Assembly: GCA_963747715.1 (NCBI GenBank)
Contig: CAVVGB010000007.1
Location: forward strand, 1-64,000
Source: CAVVGB01 sp963747715
GTDB taxonomy: Bacteria > Actinomycetota > Thermoleophilia > Gaiellales > Gaiellaceae
Direction: 5' to 3'
DNA: 64,000 bases
Shown here: piece after piece, positions 52,425-60,037 of the stretch
Numbering within the stretch: the first letter of the stretch is position 1
Layout: each line of letters opens with the position of its first letter
Notes under the pieces: generated by a model
Told to the model about the DNA's origin: nothing
What the model saw: only the letters and a program-made list of their open reading frames with translations
The model's database searches: none
Translations under genes and position numbers: made by a program

Positions 52425-53773
52425 TTACGGAGCCCGCGCAGGAGGAACGCGCGCACGTGGCGCGCTTTGCCCTTGACGGGGATCTCGCCGAGGTCCTCGA
52501 CTTCGGCAAGTGAGCCGAGCGCCTCACGGGTGCTTTCGCCGATGACCACCTCACCGGCGCGCGCCTGGCCCTCGAGCCGCGCGGCGAGGTTGACGGCATC
52601 GCCCGTGACGGTCAGACGCCGGGCGCCGCGCACTTCGGGAAGCCCGACGACCGCCGAGCCCGAGTTGACGCCGGTGCGGAAGCGCGGCCACTCCGGCCGG
52701 CTCGCGGCGACGCGCGCCGTCGCCCGCTGAAAGTCGAGCGCCGCGCGCGCCGCGCGCAGCGCGTGGTCGCCGTTGCGAAACACGATCATGAGCGCGTCGC
52801 CGATCGTCTTGTCGATCCAGCCGTCGTGTGCCTCGGCGACCGGTGCGGCCGCGCGCCAGTACTCGTCCAACATCGCCTTCACCTCCTCCTCCGACGTTTG
52901 CTCGGAGTAGGACGTGAACCCCTGCAGATCCGCGAACAGGACGGTGAGCTCCTCGCTGTGGCCGCGCGTGCGCTCCTGGTAGATGTCGCTCCAGATCTCC
53001 GCCGGCGAGCCCTCGACCTTCCACTCCTGCCACGCGCTTCGAGCCACGATCACGAACGCGAGCAGCATGAGCAGGTGCCACTCCCACCAGGTCGCGTGCC
53101 AGCTTCGCGCCAGTGCGACCGCGAGCATCGCCTCCGTGAGGAGCAAGAACGCCGCGACGACGGCGAGCAGGAGCTCGGCCGGGCGACGACGGTAGAGGAT
53201 TGCGTAGCGAACGCACGCGAACGCGTAGAGGACGCCGCCCACGACTGCGAGCGTCAGGAGCGGTCCGCGCACCTCGTCGGGCGGAATGGGATCGTCGAGC
53301 GGCGGCAGCGTCACAAGCGAGACGGCGGCCCAGGCGACCATGAGCCCGACCAGTCCCGCGTAGAAGAGGCGCCTGTTTCGAAGAAGCGCCTGCGTGGCTG
53401 CAGGGCTCCATTCGACGGCCGAGAGCGCGGCGAACACGCTCGCGATCAGGAGGCCGATCGGGGAGGCGACCTGGAAGCCCGAGTTCTTCCCGCTGACGAG
53501 GACGCCCGGCGTGGCGAGCGCGTGGAGCACGAGAAACCCGGCGCTCGCGAGGAAGGCGAGCGAGACGAGGAACACCCGCGCGTCGTGACGTCGGCCCGCC
53601 GCCTCCGCCAGCAGGAACCCGAGCGCAAAGTTGAGAGCGCCCGTCAGGACGACGAGCCAGAAGTGGGCCGGATGGTGTTCCCAGTGGAGATCGAGCCGGG
53701 GGACACCGAGGAGAAGGAAGAGGCCCGCCAGCGGCGCCGTCACGAGCACGGCCCACGGCAGCCAGCGTCTCAG
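52421..53773 (-). CDS. Membrane-bound class III adenylate/guanylate cyclase, CTG start
   Basis: A 450-residue protein with a membrane region of about eight helices (residues 5-245) and a C-terminal class III cyclase domain (about 270-440). Catalytic features: first metal Asp in VLFADLQGFTSYSEQ, second in KTIGDALMIVF with the base-selecting Lys, and the transition-state Asn and Arg in GDAVNLAARLEG. It should make cAMP (or cGMP). The start is best at CTG 53773: the basic residues LRRW precede the first helix, GGAGG lies 7 bases upstream, and CTGA overlaps the stop of the FAD-enzyme gene. GTG eight codons later is the only near alternative. A cyclic-nucleotide-binding protein is encoded 1.6 kb upstream in the same direction. 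Confidence 0.87.
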   Translation of the reverse strand: MRRWLPWAVLVTAPLAGLFLLLGVPRLDLHWEHHPAHFWLVVLTGALNFALGFLLAEAAGRRHDARVFLVSLAFLASAGFLVLHALATPGVLVSGKNSGFQVASPIGLLIASVFAALSAVEWSPAATQALLRNRRLFYAGLVGLMVAWAAVSLVTLPPLDDPIPPDEVRGPLLTLAVVGGVLYAFACVRYAILYRRRPAELLLAVVAAFLLLTEAMLAVALARSWHATWWEWHLLMLLAFVIVARSAWQEWKVEGSPAEIWSDIYQERTRGHSEELTVLFADLQGFTSYSEQTSEEEVKAMLDEYWRAAAPVAEAHDGWIDKTIGDALMIVFRNGDHALRAARAALDFQRATARVAASRPEWPRFRTGVNSGSAVVGLPEVRGARRLTVTGDAVNLAARLEGQARAGEVVIGESTREALGSLAEVEDLGEIPVKGKARHVRAFLLRGLRN

Positions 53774-55221
53774 AGGAGCGCCTCCAGCTCGCGGCGGTAC
53801 TCCTCGCCCTCGTAGTCGTTCAGCTGGTTCGGCGGCAGCGGATGCTCGCTCACGTCGCGCTCGGTCCTGTAGACGACGGGGTAGACGATTCCCTGCGCGT
53901 TCATCTCGATCGTCGCGGCGATGCATCCGGAGCGCGGGTGGTCGATGAAGTCCGTCAGCGGCACGACAGCCGTCTCGCCGTCGTCGTAGACGACGCGTGC
54001 GAGGTAGGACTTCTGCGCCCAGAGCTCGGGCGCCCTCGTAAGCTCGCGCTGCAGAAACGGCACGATGTCGCGTCGGGCGACTGTTTGACGGGGGACGCTC
54101 ACGCCGAGCTTCTCGGCGATGTGCCGGGCAAGCACGCGCGCGTTGTACCGAAAGCCGTGCACGGCCGCGGAGGAGCTGCCGACGCCGTGCTTCTTCAGGC
54201 CCGCCGCGCCCTGCGTCGCATTCCCAGCGAAGTAGATGCCCTCCGCGCCGACACTTTCCCAGTGCGCCGTCAGGGCGGGGATGCGTCCCTGCGCGACAGT
54301 CGTGACGCCCAGGGCCGGCAAGTCGCGGATCGGCGTCGCGAATCCCGTCGCGGCGATGACATCGTCCACCTCGAGCTCGACCGGGCCGGGATGTGTCGTT
54401 CCGCCTCCGGCGACGAGCCAGCCGTCGCCGCGACGCTCGATCCGCTCGATCGCGACGTCGAGCGCGAACGTGCCGCCCCCGAGGCCCCAGTCCTCGTAGG
54501 GCTGCAGGTAGCGGACACGCACCGAGGAGAGCGCGATTACCGCGACCTGTGCGGGTCGCGGGGAGCCGAGGACGACCTGACGCGCCCAGGGCAGCAACCC
54601 GTCTGCGATCTCGAAGCCGGAGTTTCGCTTGCCGATCACGAACACCCGCCGGCCGCGGTATTCCGGCGGGGCCTTCGTCTCGACGTAGTGCGGGACGTCC
54701 TCGATGCCGGCGATCGGAGACTTCCACGGATCGGTGACGCCGAGCGCGAAGACCGCAGCGCGGCACGTGTACTCACCGTCGCTGGTGACGAGGGTGAGCC
54801 GGCCGTCGTCCTCCCGCCTCGTCGATTCCCAGCGGCACCCGTAACGCACGGGCAAACCCGCTTGGTCGGCAAACGCGGCCAGACCCTGCGCCATCTCCGG
54901 ACGGGCCGGGACCATGTACGCGCGGTCCATGAACCGCGGAACGAGCGCTTGATTCTCGGGCTCGTCCGCGATCAGGCTGTTGTGGTCGTACCACTCGTAT
55001 TCGCGCGTCCCGGCTTCGCAGGGGGCGTCGGGCTTCGACCACGACAGGAGCCGCTGGAAGATCGGCAGGCTGCGGAACATCCCGCCCGCGGACTCGTCCT
55101 GCGAGATGACCGCGTGCTCGACGCCGAGGCGGCTGAGGGAGTAGCTCGTCTGGAGTCCGCCCGGGCCGCTTCCGACGACGACGACCGGATAGTCGCCGGG
55201 CGGGGAGGGCGCGTCAGTCAC
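53770..55221 (-). CDS. FAD/NAD(P)-binding oxidoreductase, flavin-monooxygenase-like
   Basis: A 483-residue flavoprotein. The FAD-binding Rossmann motif is PVVVVGSGPGGLQTSYSLSRLG. A second dinucleotide fold is RRVFVIGKRNSGFEIADGLL, and the late motif VDDVIAATGFATPI is typical of flavin monooxygenases and YpdA/thioredoxin-reductase-like enzymes. There is also a GIYFAGNATQGAAGLKKHG block near residue 340. No redox CxxC is visible, so a monooxygenase- or ferredoxin-reductase-like activity is more likely than a disulfide reductase. The start is GTG 55221; the stop overlaps the cyclase start. The substrate is unknown. Confidence 0.8.
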   Translation of the reverse strand: MTDAPSPPGDYPVVVVGSGPGGLQTSYSLSRLGVEHAVISQDESAGGMFRSLPIFQRLLSWSKPDAPCEAGTREYEWYDHNSLIADEPENQALVPRFMDRAYMVPARPEMAQGLAAFADQAGLPVRYGCRWESTRREDDGRLTLVTSDGEYTCRAAVFALGVTDPWKSPIAGIEDVPHYVETKAPPEYRGRRVFVIGKRNSGFEIADGLLPWARQVVLGSPRPAQVAVIALSSVRVRYLQPYEDWGLGGGTFALDVAIERIERRGDGWLVAGGGTTHPGPVELEVDDVIAATGFATPIRDLPALGVTTVAQGRIPALTAHWESVGAEGIYFAGNATQGAAGLKKHGVGSSSAAVHGFRYNARVLARHIAEKLGVSVPRQTVARRDIVPFLQRELTRAPELWAQKSYLARVVYDDGETAVVPLTDFIDHPRSGCIAATIEMNAQGIVYPVVYRTERDVSEHPLPPNQLNDYEGEEYRRELEALL

Positions 55222-55286
55222 GGGGCGTTCTGAGAGCAGGTCGCGTTCACCGGCTGCGAGAAGCGAGCATCGCTAGGACGCAGGGA

Positions 55287-55313
55287 GCGTTCGTAGCCGG
55301 AGGCTACGGGCGC
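55287..55313. repeat. Hairpin-forming element in the 167-base gap between the FAD enzyme and the cNMP-binding protein
   Basis: GCGTTCGTAGCC (55287-55298) and GGCTACGGGCGC (55302-55313) form a 12-bp stem with two G-T pairs and a 3-base loop. The surrounding GC-rich sequence (about 55255-55360) has repeated GCGA/GACGC words and resembles an intergenic palindromic repeat unit. No second copy is evident in this window. No gene is seen in this gap. Confidence 0.4.
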
Positions 55314-55388
55314 GACTGAGGACGCCGCGAGGCGACGCTTCGCAGCTCCCCGGGGGACACGAAATGCGAACAGAGTGGCCCAATCCAT

Positions 55389-55802
55389 CTACTCGAGCAG
55401 GTCCTGGACCCTTCGGGTCACCGTCTGCAGCATGCGCAGCATCACGCGCGGGTGTGCGAGCAGGAAGCCCTCGAGGTCGGGCCCGGGGATCTCAAGGCAT
55501 TGCAGCTGCGTGCGTGCGACGACGTCGGCGGCCGGGTTCGAGCCGAGGAGCGTCGAGATTTCGCCGAAGAACTCGCCGCGCCGCAGAACTCGCGGCTCGC
55601 GTCCCTCGATCTCGACCGCCGCCTCCCCCTCGAGAATCACGTAGAACCCGGACCCGCTGAAGCCGCGGCGGAGGACCCGCTCCCCGCTCGCGAAGCGCCG
55701 CTCCCATTCCGGGTCGGCGATCGCCTCGAGCTCGGGCCCGCGCAGGTCGGCGAAGAGCGCGAGGCTTGCGAGGCTCTCGGTGAGCTCCTGCTTTCCGTTC
55801 AC
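55389..55802 (-). CDS. Stand-alone cyclic-nucleotide-binding domain protein
   Basis: A 137-residue protein that is one cNMP-binding beta-barrel: LASLALFADLRGPELEAIADPEWERRF, GERVLRRGFSGSGFYVILEGEAAVEIEG, the phosphate-binding cassette RRGEFFGEISTLLGSNPAADVVA, and a C-helix (RVMLRMLQTVTRRVQDLL). The cassette has Gly-Glu but the usual Arg is replaced (GSNPAADV), so ligand binding may be altered. There is no helix-turn-helix, so it is not a CRP-type regulator. A class III cyclase is encoded nearby. It follows the disulfide-oxidoreductase-like gene by 10 bases. Confidence 0.85.
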   Translation of the reverse strand: MNGKQELTESLASLALFADLRGPELEAIADPEWERRFASGERVLRRGFSGSGFYVILEGEAAVEIEGREPRVLRRGEFFGEISTLLGSNPAADVVARTQLQCLEIPGPDLEGFLLAHPRVMLRMLQTVTRRVQDLLE

Positions 55803-55812
55803 GCGTTCACCA

Positions 55813-57146
55813 TTACATGTCGAGGTCCCTGGCGGCGAAGAAGATCGCCTCGGAGAACGTCGGGAAGGGCTGGATAGTGTCGCGGAGGACGGTGATCGGG
55901 ATCTCCGCCCGGATCGCGAGAGTCAACTGCCCGAGCCACTCGCCCGCCTCGGGCGCGACGACGAGGGCTCCGACGAGGACGCCGCGCTCGCGGTCGGCAA
56001 AGAGCTTCACGAAGCCGGGGCGCTTGGGCCGCGCGTAGGTGGCGGCGCGCGAGACGTCCTCGACCCGCCACGACGCGCTCACTGCGCCGTCGCCGCTCGT
56101 GTCGCCGACGCTCGCGACCTGCGGGTCGGTGAAGACCGCCGCGGGGATGGCCCGGTAGTCCGCGCGGGCGTCGCCCCCCGCGACGTTCCTGGCGGCAACG
56201 CGTGCCTGGTACTTCCCCACGTGCGTGAAGAGAGCAACGCCGGTGACGTCACCCGCGGCCCAGACCCGGTCGCCGGCGGACAGACGATCGTCCACCACGA
56301 TTCCCGTGGCGCTCGATGCGCACGTCGAGCTTGTCGAGACCGAAGCCCTCCACGTTCGGGCGCCTGCCGGTCGCGACGAGCAGCTGGTCGGCCTCCAGCG
56401 GAGTGCCCGTCCTTGAGCTCGAGCCGGATCCCCGACCCGCTGCGCGCCGCGCGCGTTGCCGTGGTGCCGAGCCGGACGTCCACGCCCTCCTCGCGCAGGA
56501 CGTCCCCGATGAGCTCACCCGCCTCACGCTCGACCCGCGGGAGGAGGTGGTCGCCGCTCTGGACGATCGTGACCTGCGCGCCCATGCGCGCGTAGAACTG
56601 GGCGAGCTCGACTCCCACGGCTCCGCCTCCCAGGACGACGAGGCTGTCCGGCACCTCGTCAGCGGTCGTCCCCTCGCGGCTTCCCCAGAACTCGAGCTCG
56701 TCGAGGCCGTCCACCGGAGGAACGGCCGGGGTCGAGCCTGTCGCAACGAGGAGATGGTCGTACTCGAGCTCGCGCCCGTTCGCCGACACGCGGCCGGGCT
56801 CCACGACCTCGGCGTGGCCGCGGACGAGCTCGGCGCCTTGCTTGGCCACCCACTCCGCCTGGCTCGTGTCGTCCTGGCCCGCGACCTCGTCGCGCCACGC
56901 GAAGACGCCCTTTGGATCGATCTCTCCGACGGCTTCAGCTGCGCCGGGTGCCAGGCGTGCGCGATGGATGACCTCGAGCGGGCGCAGAAGCGTCTTGGAC
57001 GGGATGCACGCCCAGTACGAGCATTCACCGCCGACGAGCTCTTGCTCGACGATCGTGACGTGCGCGTCGCGGTCGAGCCGGCGCAGAGCCGCGACGAACG
57101 ACTCACCGGCCACGCCCGCCCCCAGAACGACGACGCGGGCGGCCAC
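55813..57146 (-). CDS. Pyridine nucleotide-disulfide oxidoreductase-like flavoprotein next to nuoN; two +1 frameshifts (about 56407 and 56307)
   Basis: A flavoprotein of about 444 residues. FAD motif VVVLGAGVAGESFVAALRRL, Cys42 and Cys47 in GGECSYWACIPSKTLLRP (the disulfide position), then HLLVATGSTPAVPPV, NAD motif LVVLGGGAVGVELAQFYARMG, LLVATGRRPNVEGFGLDKL and VWAAGDVTGVALFTH. A C-terminal interface domain completes it. The catalytic His-x-His-Pro motif of lipoamide dehydrogenases reads IQPFPTFSEA, so the His is missing though the Glu remains. Frames join after removing a G in GGACGGGCAC and another in CACGGGAATC. GTG directly follows the nuoN stop (TAGGTG), so it is in the complex I operon. 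A quinone- or NAD(P)H-linked role is inferred. Confidence 0.8.
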
Positions 57147-58625
57147 CTAGTGCGGGAAGTCGAGGAAGGAGACGGCGTCGCGCACGGTGTCCAGCAGCGG
57201 GTCGGCGGCGATGAAGCTTCCGACGGTGACGACGAGCGAGGCGACGACCGTCGCCGTCAGCATCGAATCGCGAGGCGGCGATCCGCCCGCGGGTGCGAGC
57301 CTGACCTCGGGCGTTTGCATGTACATCGCACGCAGCACGTAGAGGTAGTAGTAGACCGACACGACCGTTGCGACCACGCCGACGATCACCAGCCACAGCC
57401 ACCCGCGCTCGTACGCGGCGGCGAAGGCGTACACCTTGCCGAGGAAGAGGCCCGCAGGCGGAAGGCCGATGAAGCCGAACATGAACACGGCCATCGCGAT
57501 GCCGAGGAACGGTCGCTCCCAGCCGAAGCCGGCGAGATCGGGGAACGTCACGGGGCGAACCAGCTCTCGCTCGCGCGCCGCGACGATGGCGAAGGCGCCG
57601 ATGCTCATGGCCGAGTACGGAATGAGGTAGTAGAGAAGTGCACGTCCGCCGACCGCGTTCGCCGCCGCGACGGGCATGAGCAAGAACCCCGCGTGCGAGA
57701 TGCTCGAGTACGCGAGCATCCGCTTGACGTCCGACTGCACGAGCGCGGCGAGGTTGCCCCACGCGAGCGAAACGGTCGCGATCACGGCCAGCGCGAACGT
57801 CCAGAGCTCCTCCTCCCCGGGGAACGCCGTGAGGAGGAGCCGCATGAAGGCGACGAGGGCGGCGACCTTCGTCGCAGCGGCCATGAAGGCGGTGACCGAA
57901 GTCGGCGCACCCTGGTAGACGTCCGGCGTCCACATGTGGAACGGCGCCGCCGAGGCTTTGAAGGCCAGGCCGACGATGATCATCGCCAGCCCCGTGACGA
58001 GGAACAGCTGGTCGGCCTCGCCCGCCTGCGCGGCGATCTCCTCGAACGCGATCGCCCCGGTCGCGCCGTAGACGAACGAGCTTCCGAGCAGGAGGATGGC
58101 CGAACCGAAGCTTCCCACGATGAGGTACTTGAGGCCGGCCTCGAGCGAGGGCAGGCGGTCGGCCGAGATCGCCGTCAGGACGTACAGGCAGACCGAGAAC
58201 CACTCGAGCCCGAGGAAGAGTGTCATCAGGTTGTTGGCCGCGACGAAGAAGGACATGCCGGCGACCGCCGCGAGCAGCAGCACGTAGTACTCGCTCACAC
58301 GGTCGCGGTGGTGGCGCTCCCGGTACGAGAGGCCGACTGTGAGAAGGCCGGCGCCCGCGACCACGATCTGCGCGAGCTCTGCCAACCGGTCTCGCCGGAT
58401 CGCGTCGGCCACGACGCCGCGACCCGTGTCGTCGAGAACGAAGAGCACGATCGCGGCAGCGCCGGCGCCCGCCAGGCAGAGCGCCGCGAAGACCGAGGCG
58501 AACGGACGCCGCACGTCGGGCGGCAGGAACACGCCGACGAGCAGGAGCACGGACGCGCCGCCGAGCAGGATCAGCTCGGGCGAGAGCGCGGCCCAGTCGA
58601 CCGTCGGCGCCTGGAACTCGTTCAC
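57147..58625 (-). CDS. nuoN: NADH-quinone oxidoreductase subunit N
   Basis: A 492-residue antiporter-like subunit of complex I with about 14 membrane helices. Conserved charged residues for proton transfer are visible: the Glu in FLGLEWFSVCLYVL, the Lys in AGLKYLIVGSFGSAILL, and the Lys pair in AFKASAAPFHMWTPDVYQGAPTSVTAFMAAATKVAAL. DVKRMLAYSSISHAGF is also present. The N terminus MNEFQ is from GTG/ATG 58625, overlapping the nuoM stop. It is the last nuo gene and is followed immediately by the disulfide-oxidoreductase-like gene. Confidence 0.94.
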   Translation of the reverse strand: MNEFQAPTVDWAALSPELILLGGASVLLLVGVFLPPDVRRPFASVFAALCLAGAGAAAIVLFVLDDTGRGVVADAIRRDRLAELAQIVVAGAGLLTVGLSYRERHHRDRVSEYYVLLLAAVAGMSFFVAANNLMTLFLGLEWFSVCLYVLTAISADRLPSLEAGLKYLIVGSFGSAILLLGSSFVYGATGAIAFEEIAAQAGEADQLFLVTGLAMIIVGLAFKASAAPFHMWTPDVYQGAPTSVTAFMAAATKVAALVAFMRLLLTAFPGEEELWTFALAVIATVSLAWGNLAALVQSDVKRMLAYSSISHAGFLLMPVAAANAVGGRALLYYLIPYSAMSIGAFAIVAARERELVRPVTFPDLAGFGWERPFLGIAMAVFMFGFIGLPPAGLFLGKVYAFAAAYERGWLWLVIVGVVATVVSVYYYLYVLRAMYMQTPEVRLAPAGGSPPRDSMLTATVVASLVVTVGSFIAADPLLDTVRDAVSFLDFPH

Positions 58626-60037
58626 CCGAGCGGTCCCTGGAAGATGCGGTCGGTCACGGCCGCCGGCCAGAACGAGAGCGCGAGCAGGATGGCGACGAGC
58701 GGGACGATCAACCCGGCCTCAGCCGGGCGCAGGTCGAGCGCCTGCTCGGGGACGGCCGAGCCGACGTCCTCGTGCAGGACGGCGGAGATGAGCCTCAGCA
58801 TGTACATGGCGGCGAGCACGATCGCGACAGCGCCGACGACAGCCCAGCCCCACCCGATCGCAAAGATGCCGTTGAGCACGAGGAACTCGGCCGCAAACGC
58901 GCTCGAGCCCGGCACCGCGAGCGCGATCACGCCCGTCGTGATCAGAAGCGTCGCCAAGACGGGCCGGCCGCGGGCCATTCCGCCGAGCAGCACGAGTTCG
59001 CCGGTCGCCGTGCGCCGCTCGATCGTGCCCGCCAGGAGGAAAAGCGCCGCGGAGATCAGCCCGTGGTTGATCATCTGCAGGACGGCGCCGCTCAGTCCCG
59101 AGTCGTTCGCGGCGAAGAGCCCGATCACGATCAGGCACATCTGCGCAAGGCTCGAGTAGGCGATCACGCCTCGCACGTCCGGCGCGCGGAACGCGAGCAG
59201 CGAGCCGTACACGAGCCCGATCGCCGCGAGGACGAGCACGATGGTGCGAAGGTCCGCCACCACGCCGGGAAACGTTGGAAGAACGATGCGCAGGATCCCG
59301 TACGCGGCTGTCTTCGAGATGACGCCAGACAGGACCGCCGCGACCTCGGGCGGCGCCTCCCGGTACGCGTCCGGGAGCCAGCCGTGGAAGGGCCATATGG
59401 GCGCCTTGACGACGAAGGCCGCCATGAACCCGAGGAAGATCCACGTGTTGTCGCTCGTCGCCCCGGTCATGTCGAAAGTGCCGCGCGCGAGGCCGAGAGC
59501 GATGACGGCGACGAGCATCAGGAGCGAGCCCGCCATCGTGTAGACGATGAACTTGATCGTCGCGCCGATCCGTCCCGCTCCACCCCACACGCCGATGAGG
59601 ACGTAGAGCGGGATCAGCATTGCCTCCCAGAAGACGTAGAAGAGCAGGAGGTCCTGCGCGGCGAACACGCCGACCGTGGCGCCCTCGAGAAAGAGCAGGA
59701 GGCTCATGTAGGCAGCGGCGCGCTCGCGCCCGGCCCAGAAGCCGTACCCGACGGCCGCCGCCGTGACGACCGCGGTCAGCCCGACGAGCCAGAGCGAGTA
59801 GTCGAAGAGGCCGACCTTGTACGCGACCCCCAGGTCGTCGAACCACACCGTCTCGGCGTCGAACTGCAGTCCCGCCTGCGAGAAGTCGAAGTTGAACGCG
59901 GTGCCGACCCAGAAGCCGAGCTCGAGGAGCGCGACGAGGAGCGCGAATCCCCCCGCGGTGCGCGGCGAGCGCCACGGCGTCAGCCAGAGGCCGGCGGCGC
60001 CGACCATCGGAAGCAGGATGAGAATCGTCGTTGTCAT
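58622..60037 (-). CDS. nuoM: NADH-quinone oxidoreductase subunit M
   Basis: A 471-residue antiporter-like subunit. Landmarks are FYVFWEAMLIPLYVLIGVWGG (essential Glu), IKFIVYTMAGSLLML (Lys), VVKAPIWPFHGWLPDAYREAPPEVAAVLSGVISKTAAYGI (Lys and His) and VRGVIAYSSLAQMCLIVIG. A little shorter than E. coli NuoM (509). It overlaps nuoL and nuoN by four bases at each end, indicating tight translational coupling. Confidence 0.94.
   Translation of the reverse strand: MTTTILILLPMVGAAGLWLTPWRSPRTAGGFALLVALLELGFWVGTAFNFDFSQAGLQFDAETVWFDDLGVAYKVGLFDYSLWLVGLTAVVTAAAVGYGFWAGRERAAAYMSLLLFLEGATVGVFAAQDLLLFYVFWEAMLIPLYVLIGVWGGAGRIGATIKFIVYTMAGSLLMLVAVIALGLARGTFDMTGATSDNTWIFLGFMAAFVVKAPIWPFHGWLPDAYREAPPEVAAVLSGVISKTAAYGILRIVLPTFPGVVADLRTIVLVLAAIGLVYGSLLAFRAPDVRGVIAYSSLAQMCLIVIGLFAANDSGLSGAVLQMINHGLISAALFLLAGTIERRTATGELVLLGGMARGRPVLATLLITTGVIALAVPGSSAFAAEFLVLNGIFAIGWGWAVVGAVAIVLAAMYMLRLISAVLHEDVGSAVPEQALDLRPAEAGLIVPLVAILLALSFWPAAVTDRIFQGPLG

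Noticed and set aside
56316..59159. Very long open frame on the plus strand opposite nuoN and the flavoprotein gene
   Set aside because: It is antisense to clear complex I and flavoprotein genes, is extremely rich in Arg/Asp/Glu/His, and has no domain. Such frames are an effect of high GC at third codon positions.
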